A model generated the notes under the pieces. The model made no database searches. It saw only the letters and a list, made by a program, of their open reading frames with translations, and was not told the origin of the DNA. Made by a program: the position numbers and the translations under genes. DNA of 6,704 nt from an uncultured bacterium (GTDB lineage: Bacteria > Desulfobacterota > Desulfobulbia > Desulfobulbales > Desulfobulbaceae): assembly GCA_903842475.1 (NCBI GenBank), contig CAIMMA010000390.1, forward strand, positions 1-6,704, read 5' to 3'. Below, one piece after another: positions 1-5,174 of this stretch. Numbering within the stretch: the stretch's first letter is position 1; every line of letters begins with the position of its first letter.

Positions 1-873
1 ATCGTGGCCAAGCGGAATCTCGACGGCCGGGCGGTGCGCGGGGTGCTCTATTTTGTTCGGCTGCATAAAGATGTGGCCGACCTGGTGCGGCGTTACGAGC
101 AGAAGCATGGGGTCGACGCGCCCTGTGCCGATGCAGCCGGCGCGGCGGCGGCGCCATCTGTCGAAGCCCAGCCGGAAATCGAATCCCCACGGGATCCCAA
201 ACGAGTCAAAAAACGGGCCGACAAGCAGCTCGTCAAGCAGATGGCCCAGCGAGCCGATATCGACGCCCTGTTCGAATCGTACCACGATGACCCCAAGGTG
301 CTGCGATATCTGCAGCGCCTGCTCTATGAGCCCGACCCGGCCGCCCGGTATCGGATCGCCTGGGTGATCGGGCAGGTCTGCGGCCGGATTGCCGTTCGCC
401 AGCCCGGCCCGGTGGCGGATATGCTCCATCGGCTGTTTGAAGCTTGCTCGGACTCGGCCGCCAGTTCCTGGGGCATGGTGGAGACCATCGGCGCGATCAT
501 CGCGACCCGGCCCGATATCTATGGGGCGTTCACCCGCCATCTGTTTAATTTTATGGGCGATCCCGGCACCCGCGAAGCCGTGCTCTGGGGGCTGGGCGAG
601 ATTGCCGCGACCCGGCCGGATCTCGTCCGCAAGACACCCTTTTATTCGCTGTTTCCGGTGCTCAACCACAGCGATCCGGTCCTGCGCGGTCTGACGCTGC
701 GGCTTCTCGGCCGGATCAAAGCCCAGGAGGCCGGGTTCCAGGTCATGGCGCTGCAGCACGACGAAACCCCTGTGACCATCTGCGAACAGGGCCAATCCCT
801 CGCAACCACGGTGGCCGCCCTTTCTGCCCAGGCCACCCGAAATATACATAAGGAAGAAGGCAATGGTGAATGA
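1..873 (+). CDS. HEAT-repeat protein, 5' end probably cut by the window edge
   Basis: Function unknown; probably a cytoplasmic scaffold or interaction protein. The frame is open from base 1. The first possible start is GTG at 4, which has no visible ribosome binding site, so the real start may lie upstream. Numbered from that GTG: residues 1-37 look like the end of another segment (motif DVADLVRRYEQKHG), 40-75 form an Ala/Pro/charged linker, and 85-245 are helical HEAT-like repeats, visible as IAWVIGQV (118-125), WGMVETIGAII (156-166), EAVLWGLGEIAATRP (191-205) and PVLRGLTLRLLGRI (225-238). The tail, about 249-279, has a conserved-looking block (VTICEQGQSLATTVAAL). The layout resembles the DVU0298-type HEAT family of sulfate- and metal-reducing bacteria; I recall this from memory and have not searched it. 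The linker after only about 37 residues also suggests a missing N-terminal domain. No signal peptide or membrane segment is seen. It overlaps the next gene by 11 nt. Confidence 0.72.
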   Translation: MVAKRNLDGRAVRGVLYFVRLHKDVADLVRRYEQKHGVDAPCADAAGAAAAPSVEAQPEIESPRDPKRVKKRADKQLVKQMAQRADIDALFESYHDDPKVLRYLQRLLYEPDPAARYRIAWVIGQVCGRIAVRQPGPVADMLHRLFEACSDSAASSWGMVETIGAIIATRPDIYGAFTRHLFNFMGDPGTREAVLWGLGEIAATRPDLVRKTPFYSLFPVLNHSDPVLRGLTLRLLGRIKAQEAGFQVMALQHDETPVTICEQGQSLATTVAALSAQATRNIHKEEGNGE

Positions 874-1471
874 CAATATCAAACCCCTCAGTTCCATCGT
901 GCCCATGGCCCAGGGCAAGGCTAACGATGCGTCGGAGACCGATCCTGCTCGGAAGGATTATCTCGAAGGCCGCAGATTGTTTGGTGAAAAGGAATATGCC
1001 CAGGCTGCCCAGGCGTTTCACAATGCCCTCATGGGTTTTGAAGAACAAGGCGATGAGCAGGGCATTGCCAATGCCTCCGACCGGTTGGGGGATGCTTGCC
1101 TGGCCCGAGACGAATATGCCATGGCGATCGCCAATTTTAAGCGGGCTTATGCTATCTGCGAGAAAGAGGATGACAGCTTTTCTCAGCTGGCCTTGAATAA
1201 AAAGATGGCCGCGGCCTATCGTAAACTCGGAGATCATGAAAAGGCCTTTGAGCTGCTGTACGACATGCTGGAGCATTATCGTTTGACCCAGAATCCCAAA
1301 GGGGCTGTCGAAATTTTAATCGTGATCGCTGAAATCTACAACGAAGTGGGCGATCGGGGCAAGGCCGCCGATACCTACCGTTCGGTGGCCAGCATCCATG
1401 CCAGATTCAAGCATTCCCGGCTGGCCGAAGAATTCAACCAGCGAGCTGCGGCTCTGGAGCTGGCACAGTAG
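863..1471 (+). CDS. Tetratricopeptide repeat (TPR) protein
   Basis: A 202-residue, soluble, mostly helical protein with about four TPR motifs at residues 31-64, 68-101, 108-141 and 148-181. Typical signatures are EKEYAQAAQAFHNAL, ARDEYAMAIANFKRAY, KLGDHEKAFELL and EVGDRGKAADTYRSV. TPRs bind partner proteins, so an adaptor role is likely; no enzyme domain is present and the partner is unknown. The first ~28 residues are polar and non-repetitive, with no signal peptide. The ATG at 863 is preceded by a purine-rich AGGAAGAAGG (851-860), which serves as ribosome binding site within the end of the HEAT gene. The 11-nt overlap with the HEAT gene implies translational coupling and perhaps joint function. 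The stop codon (1469-1471) directly abuts the ribE start. The ATG at 870 opens another frame that lacks TPR character. Confidence 0.85.
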   Translation: MVNDNIKPLSSIVPMAQGKANDASETDPARKDYLEGRRLFGEKEYAQAAQAFHNALMGFEEQGDEQGIANASDRLGDACLARDEYAMAIANFKRAYAICEKEDDSFSQLALNKKMAAAYRKLGDHEKAFELLYDMLEHYRLTQNPKGAVEILIVIAEIYNEVGDRGKAADTYRSVASIHARFKHSRLAEEFNQRAAALELAQ

Positions 1472-2125
1472 ATGTTCACCGGGATCATTCAGGGGTTGGG
1501 GACGCTCTTTGAAAAGCGTCCTGCTGGTGGAGGAATGATCTTCGGCCTGGAGGCGGATTTTTTGCTGACCGACCCGGAAGAGGGGGAGTCCATCGCCGTG
1601 AATGGCGCCTGTCTGACGGCCCGCAACATTAAAGGCAGTCGTTTTTATGCCGATGTTTCACCGGAGAGTCTGGCGCGGACCGGTTTGGGGCAGTTGCAGA
1701 CCGGTAACCGCGTCAACCTGGAGCGGGCCCTGCGGCTCTGTGACCGGCTGGGAGGACATCTGGTCAGCGGGCACGTCGATGCCCGGGGACAGGTCGAACA
1801 GCGCAGAAATGTCGGTGAGTACACCCTGTTTGTTTTTTCTTTGGATCCGGGGCTGACCAAATATGTTATTGAAAAAGGATCCATCACGATCAATGGTGTC
1901 AGCCTGACCGTCAACACCTGCGAACGCAGCCGGTTCTCGGTCTCCATCATCCCGCACACCCTGGCAAGCACGACGCTGGGTGCGCTCAAGGAGGGGGATC
2001 GGGTGAATATCGAGGTGGACATGATCGGCAAATATGTTGAAAAGCTCCTGGCGGGGAAATCCGCCGGAGGCGAGACGCAGAGCCGGATTAATCCCGGTTT
2101 TCTCGCGGAGCATGGTTTTTTATGA
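1472..2125 (+). CDS. ribE: Riboflavin synthase, alpha chain type
   Basis: Catalyses the last step of riboflavin synthesis, the dismutation of two 6,7-dimethyl-8-ribityllumazine molecules to riboflavin and a pyrimidinedione, which RibH reuses. At 217 residues it has normal length, and it shows the family's two tandem lumazine-binding barrels. Barrel 1 starts with the hallmark MFTGII and contains VNGACLT (43-49, with Cys47) and GGHLVSGHVD (94-103, with His101). Barrel 2 (about 104-200) contains the matching ITINGVSLTVN (138-148, with Ser144) and IIPHTLASTTLG. A short polar C-terminal tail follows (about 200-217). The ATG at 1472 is fixed by the conserved N-terminus and abuts the TPR gene's stop; only a weak GGAG (1456-1459) lies upstream, so translation is probably coupled. 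Known family residues are all in place. The gene is also called ribC in some species. Confidence 0.96.
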   Translation: MFTGIIQGLGTLFEKRPAGGGMIFGLEADFLLTDPEEGESIAVNGACLTARNIKGSRFYADVSPESLARTGLGQLQTGNRVNLERALRLCDRLGGHLVSGHVDARGQVEQRRNVGEYTLFVFSLDPGLTKYVIEKGSITINGVSLTVNTCERSRFSVSIIPHTLASTTLGALKEGDRVNIEVDMIGKYVEKLLAGKSAGGETQSRINPGFLAEHGFL

Positions 2126-2126
2126 G

Positions 2127-2161
2127 CGCAAGATGGGGCGGAGTACTCCCCAAATGTTGCG
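2127..2161 (+). promoter_or_regulatory. Hairpin just after ribE; possible attenuator or weak terminator
   Basis: CGCAA (2127-2131) can pair with TTGCG (2157-2161), and TGGGG (2134-2138) with CCCCA (2148-2152). These stems are separated by a small internal loop and closed by a 9-nt loop. The structure begins 2 nt after the ribE stop and is followed by the T-rich TTATTCTTG, which is not a clean T-run. It may partly terminate or stabilise the ribE transcript. Pairing was judged by eye; no folding energy was computed. Confidence 0.4.
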
Positions 2162-2185
2162 TTATTCTTGTAGGTAGAGAGGATG

Positions 2186-2215
2186 AGGGGACCGTCTTGA
2201 TGAACGGTAATCCCT
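2186..2215 (+). promoter_or_regulatory. Hairpin in the ribBA leader
   Basis: AGGG (2186-2189) can pair with CCCT (2212-2215), and ACCGT (2191-2195) with ACGGT (2204-2208), closing an 8-nt loop. It ends 5 nt before the ribBA ribosome binding site (GAGG, 2221-2224). No T-run follows, so it is not an intrinsic terminator. An effect on translation or mRNA stability is possible. The sequence does not match what I know of the FMN riboswitch core. Confidence 0.3.
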
Positions 2216-2230
2216 GTAACGAGGCACGCT

Positions 2231-3475
2231 ATGGCAGTCAGTTCGATTGAGGACGTAGTACAGGATATCAAGGCCGGTAAGATGGTTATTCTGGTCGATG
2301 ACGAGGACCGGGAAAACGAAGGCGATCTCTGCATGGCCGCGGAAATGGTAACGCCGGAGGCGATCAATTTCATGGCCACGCACGGTCGGGGCTTGATCTG
2401 TCTGGCGATGAGTCCCGATATCATTGAGCAGTTGGGCCTGCCGATGATGGTTTCAAATAACCAGTCTCCCTATGGCACCGGATTCACGGTCAGTATCGAG
2501 GCGCGGACCGGGGTGAGCACCGGGATCTCGGCCGCTGATCGGGCCCGGACCATCGAGGCCGCCGTCCATCCGTCGGCAACGCCGCGGGATATTATCAGCC
2601 CCGGCCATATCTTTCCGCTGCGCGCCCGGGGTGGCGGCGTGCTGGTTCGCACCGGCCAGACGGAAGGGTCGGTCGATCTGGCGCGGATTGCCGGTCTGCG
2701 TACCGCCGGCATCATCTGCGAGATCATGAACGCCGACGGCACCATGGCAAGAATGCCGGATCTGGAAACCTTTGCCAAGGAGCACAACCTCAAAATTGCC
2801 ACCATCGCCGATCTGGTTGCGTATCGCCTCCGCAAGGATGTGCTGGTGCGGCGAGCGGCCGAGGCGCGTCTGCCGACGGCGCATGCCGGCGAGTTCCGCT
2901 TCATTGCCTATCAAAACGATGTGGACAAGGATGAGCATGTCGCTCTGGTCAAAGGCGAAATCTCACCCGACGAGCCGATCATGGTTCGGGTGCACTCCGA
3001 GTGCCTGACCGGCGATGTCTTTGGCTCCGCCCGCTGCGACTGCGGCTCCCAGCTCCATGCCGCGATGCGGATGGTGGAGCAGGAAGGCAAGGGCGTGGTG
3101 CTGTATATGCGCCAGGAGGGCAGGGGCATTGGCCTGATCAACAAACTGCGGGCGTACGTGCTTCAGGATAACGATGGCCTGGACACGGTCGAAGCCAACA
3201 CCCGTCTGGGGTTCAAGCCCGATTTGCGGGATTACGGCATCGGGGCGCAGATTTTACGGGATCTGGGGGTGCGAAAGATGCGGCTCCTGACCAATAATCC
3301 TAAAAAAATTATAGGATTAGAGGGCTACGGGCTTGAGGTGGTCGATCGCCTTCCCATCGAGATTATCGGCGACGAGGAAAATAGCAGATATTTACGAACC
3401 AAACGCGACAAAATGGGACATATCCTCGAGTTGTACGGTGATCAGCCGATGGGGTGTGTGACCAGGGATCCGTGA
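2231..3475 (+). CDS. ribBA: Bifunctional DHBP synthase / GTP cyclohydrolase II
   Basis: Feeds both branches of riboflavin synthesis. The N-terminal domain turns ribulose 5-phosphate into 3,4-dihydroxy-2-butanone 4-phosphate plus formate; the C-terminal domain opens GTP to the diaminopyrimidine precursor. The 414-residue length fits the fusion family. The DHBP synthase half (about 1-205) shows the acidic metal-binding DDEDRENEGDL (23-33), THGRG (50-54), YGTGFTVSIEA, SAADRARTI and PGHIFPLRA. The cyclohydrolase half (about 208-400) has the zinc site C-x10-C-x-C (Cys258, Cys269, Cys271), RQEGRGIGL (294-302) and the late block LLTNNPKKI. Both halves keep the key residues, so both activities are expected. 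The ATG at 2231 has GAGG six bases upstream and begins a standard N-terminus. It follows ribE after a 105-nt gap with two hairpins and is 20 nt ahead of ribH. Confidence 0.97.
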   Translation: MAVSSIEDVVQDIKAGKMVILVDDEDRENEGDLCMAAEMVTPEAINFMATHGRGLICLAMSPDIIEQLGLPMMVSNNQSPYGTGFTVSIEARTGVSTGISAADRARTIEAAVHPSATPRDIISPGHIFPLRARGGGVLVRTGQTEGSVDLARIAGLRTAGIICEIMNADGTMARMPDLETFAKEHNLKIATIADLVAYRLRKDVLVRRAAEARLPTAHAGEFRFIAYQNDVDKDEHVALVKGEISPDEPIMVRVHSECLTGDVFGSARCDCGSQLHAAMRMVEQEGKGVVLYMRQEGRGIGLINKLRAYVLQDNDGLDTVEANTRLGFKPDLRDYGIGAQILRDLGVRKMRLLTNNPKKIIGLEGYGLEVVDRLPIEIIGDEENSRYLRTKRDKMGHILELYGDQPMGCVTRDP

Positions 3476-3495
3476 TAACCATTACAGGGACGAAC

Positions 3496-3960
3496 ATGGC
3501 ACAGTATCTGGAAGGAAATTTACAAGGCGCAGGGCGAAAAATCGGTATTGTCGTCGCCCGTTTCAACTCTTTTATTGTTGAAAAATTGCTTGAGGGGGCC
3601 CTCGACAGCTTGGTCCGCTCCGGAGTCAATGGGGACGATATCGTGGTCGCCCGTGTGCCGGGGGCCTTTGAAATCCCCCTGGCCGCCCAGAAAATGGCGA
3701 AATCCGGGCGTTACGATGCGGTCATCTGTCTCGGCGCCGTGATTCGCGGAGCGACCCCGCATTTCGACTATGTCGCCGGTGAGGTGTCCAAGGGTACGGC
3801 GCAGGTGATGCTTGATTCCGGTATTCCGGTGCTCTTCGGCGTTCTGACCACCGAAACCATTGAGCAGGCGATTGAAAGGGCGGGCACCAAGGCGGGCAAC
3901 AAGGGCTCGGATGTGGCCATTGCAGCCCTTGAGATGATTAATTTGATGGGACAGCTCTGA
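3496..3960 (+). CDS. ribH: 6,7-dimethyl-8-ribityllumazine synthase
   Basis: Joins the DHBP made by RibBA with 5-amino-6-ribitylaminouracil to give lumazine, the substrate of RibE; members of this family assemble into pentamers or 60-subunit shells. At 154 residues it has normal length. Conserved blocks are LEGNL (5-9), VVARFNSFI (19-27), VPGAFEIP (54-61), GAVIRGATPHFDYV (80-93, with catalytic His89), FGVLTT and ERAGTKAGNKG. The ATG at 3496 is chosen because LEGNL normally lies near the N-terminus and because CAGGGA (3485-3490) sits five bases upstream. An in-frame ATG at 3454 would add 14 atypical residues overlapping ribBA. The 20-nt gap after ribBA indicates a shared transcript. A strong hairpin follows the stop codon. 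Confidence 0.97.
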   Translation: MAQYLEGNLQGAGRKIGIVVARFNSFIVEKLLEGALDSLVRSGVNGDDIVVARVPGAFEIPLAAQKMAKSGRYDAVICLGAVIRGATPHFDYVAGEVSKGTAQVMLDSGIPVLFGVLTTETIEQAIERAGTKAGNKGSDVAIAALEMINLMGQL

Positions 3961-3977
3961 TCGGTCCCATTTACTTC

Positions 3978-4031
3978 ACAAGCCACAGCGCGCCTCCATG
4001 GTGCGTTGCGGCTTGTTAAATTTTATTTTTT
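3978..4031 (+). terminator. Strong terminator-like hairpin between ribH and nusB
   Basis: The left arm 3978-3994 pairs with the right arm 4000-4016. I count 17 positions with one A/C mismatch (3985/4009) and two G-T wobbles, closed by a 5-nt loop (TCCAT). The right arm runs straight into the T-rich TTAAATTTTATTTTTTA (4016-4032). This has the form of a Rho-independent terminator for the rib genes, although the U-tract is interrupted by A residues. It starts 18 nt after the ribH stop and ends about 10 nt before the nusB ATG, so nusB would need read-through or a promoter that I cannot identify. Confidence 0.65.
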
Positions 4032-4041
4032 ATGGATTTTC

Positions 4042-4464
4042 ATGGGATTACGTCGTAAATCGCGGGAACTGGCTCTGCAATTCCTTTTCAGTCACGATTT
4101 CCAGGAGTCCTCCGATTCTCCCGAAGCGGTGGCTTTAGACTTTGATTTATTTTGCCAGGCCTTTGATATCGGCGAAAAAGCTTTGCCCTACGGGCGTCAG
4201 TTGATCGAAGGCATCTGTCAGCACCTGGTTGAGATTGATAACCTGTTAGCGGCCCATTCACATAATTGGCGGGTGGAGCGGATGTCCCTGGTGGACCGGA
4301 ATATTCTGCGCATTGCTGTCTTTGAATTGCAGTACATTGACGATGCGCCGGCCCAGGTTGCGATCAACGAAGCTTTGGAGATCGCCAAACGCTATTCCAT
4401 CGAGGATTCGGTTTCGTTTATCAACGGTATCCTTGACGCCGTTCAAATCGCCCTGCCCAAATAA
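4042..4464 (+). CDS. nusB: Transcription antitermination factor NusB
   Basis: NusB binds boxA RNA together with ribosomal protein S10 (NusE) and helps RNA polymerase read through terminators, mainly in rRNA operons. From ATG 4042 it is 140 residues, normal for this all-helical family. Hallmarks are the basic start LRRKSRELALQFLF (3-16), the central RVERMSLVDRNILRIAVFEL (78-97), and the C-terminal PAQVAINEALEIAKRY (103-118) and SFINGILDAV (125-134). The chosen ATG has no clear Shine-Dalgarno; the upstream bases are T-rich. A longer version from TTG 4006 is unlikely because that codon lies inside the right arm of the upstream hairpin and its extra residues are not family-like. Following the riboflavin genes is a common bacterial arrangement. 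Confidence 0.95.
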   Translation: MGLRRKSRELALQFLFSHDFQESSDSPEAVALDFDLFCQAFDIGEKALPYGRQLIEGICQHLVEIDNLLAAHSHNWRVERMSLVDRNILRIAVFELQYIDDAPAQVAINEALEIAKRYSIEDSVSFINGILDAVQIALPK

Positions 4465-4500
4465 TCCGCTTGTCACCTTCGGGGCGCTGTTCTGCTTGTT

Positions 4501-4537
4501 CGGCCTGCATTTGAGGTGAGAGGGCCCGGGATTTTTT
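4501..4537 (+). terminator. Weak terminator candidate after nusB
   Basis: CGGCCT (4501-4506) can pair imperfectly, with single-base bulges, with AGGGCCCG (4521-4528); a run of six T follows at 4532-4537. The loop is about 14 nt. The T-run is good but the stem is poor. It lies 36 nt after the nusB stop and could end the nusB transcript. Confidence 0.3.
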
Positions 4538-4562
4538 AAGGACCAGGGCGGCTCGATCGCCC

Positions 4563-4595
4563 AACGGTTTCCTTTTATAAGGAGGGGGCCGTTTT
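4563..4595 (+). terminator. Terminator-like hairpin in the nusB-ftsK gap
   Basis: AACGG (4563-4567) pairs with CCGTT (4589-4593), and CCTT (4571-4574) with AAGG (4579-4582), around a TTAT loop. T-A and T-G pairs link the two stems, and a three-G bulge remains. A short T-run (4592-4595) follows. A smaller hairpin, GGGCG (4546-4550) with CGCCC (4558-4562), sits immediately before it. The AAGGAGG inside this arm looks like a ribosome binding site but has no start codon at a workable distance. Confidence 0.38.
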
Positions 4596-4697
4596 CATAT
4601 TCACCTTGAATCGGGTTGGTTGCTGCACCGGCAGAATTCGCATCTGTATCTTATTCTTCAGTTCATAGATCAAAAGAGTGCATACTGCATTGTCGTA

Positions 4698-5174
4698 ATG
4701 GCTTCCTCCGACCCATATACAGAAAACAGGATCCGGCGGGAAGTCGTGGCGCTCATCCTGTTGTTTCTCATTCTTTTTCTCCTGCTTGGCCTCTGCAGTT
4801 ACCTGCTGCCTTTTTTTTCCGGGGAACCGGCGCTGCAGCAGCCCGCAGCCAACTGGTGCGGTTCCTTTGGTTTTTATTCGGCCCACTATCTTTTTTCCTT
4901 CCTCGGTTTGATTGCTTTTTTCCCGGTGGGCATCCTTTGTTATGCGACGATCACCGTCCTGCTTTCGAAGGAGGTCGCCAACCGTTTACCCTCCATCGTG
5001 GCCGGTCTTACCGGGATTGCGATCAGCAGTTCCGGGCTGTTCGGATCCTTCGAGGAGTTGCTGCTGCCCGCCGACTTTGTCCAACCCGGAGGATATCTCG
5101 GCAGTTTGGTCTGGAGGCTCTTGAGCGGGGTCATCGGCGATGCCGGTTCGGTACTTGTTTTGCTCCTGCGCTGA
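4698..5174 (+). CDS. ftsK: FtsK membrane domain, frameshifted from its motor domain
   Basis: N-terminal part of FtsK, which anchors the DNA pump at the division septum. From ATG 4698 the piece is 158 residues before TGA at 5172. It opens with a charged segment (TENRIRREV, 8-16), usual before the first FtsK helix. Membrane helices follow at about 16-37, 62-89 and 97-116. A fourth helix starts at GDAGSVLVLLL and is cut by the stop. FtsK normally has four such helices followed by a linker and motor; the missing continuation (LIFSLMAAVRF) lies directly downstream in another frame. ATG 4698 is preferred to TTG 4620, which would add 26 atypical residues; neither has a clear ribosome binding site. 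Taken alone this is not a functional FtsK. It may be intact in the real genome if one base was lost in sequencing. Confidence 0.8.
   Translation: MASSDPYTENRIRREVVALILLFLILFLLLGLCSYLLPFFSGEPALQQPAANWCGSFGFYSAHYLFSFLGLIAFFPVGILCYATITVLLSKEVANRLPSIVAGLTGIAISSSGLFGSFEELLLPADFVQPGGYLGSLVWRLLSGVIGDAGSVLVLLLR
5165..5174 (+). other. Frameshift site in ftsK
   Basis: Reading up to about 5168 in the first frame gives VLVLLL, and reading from 5171 in the second frame gives LIFSLMAAVRF. One extra base after about 5168 (for example a G, giving ctg-gcg-ctg) would join them as one hydrophobic helix and remove the TGA at 5172. The break is therefore best described as a single missing base in the GC-rich CTGCGCTG. 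Confidence 0.75.

Noticed and set aside
1400..1475. FMN riboswitch before ribE
   Set aside because: The region is coding sequence of the TPR gene up to the ribE ATG and lacks the conserved riboswitch core.
3454..3495. Longer ribH starting at ATG 3454 inside ribBA
   Set aside because: It adds 14 atypical residues; ATG 3496 has a ribosome binding site and begins just before the conserved LEGNL.
4006..4041. Longer nusB starting at TTG 4006
   Set aside because: The codon lies inside the strong hairpin's right arm, the added residues are hydrophobic and not family-like, and ATG 4042 gives the normal NusB N-terminus.
4579..4588. Strong ribosome binding site AAGGAGGGGG suggesting a small gene
   Set aside because: No ATG, GTG or TTG lies at a suitable distance, and the bases form one arm of a hairpin.
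4575..4886. Minus-strand reading frame of 103 codons opposite the ftsK start
   Set aside because: It overlaps the clearly coding FtsK membrane region and has no recognisable motifs; it looks like a shadow frame. The other minus-strand frames in the window were rejected for the same reason.
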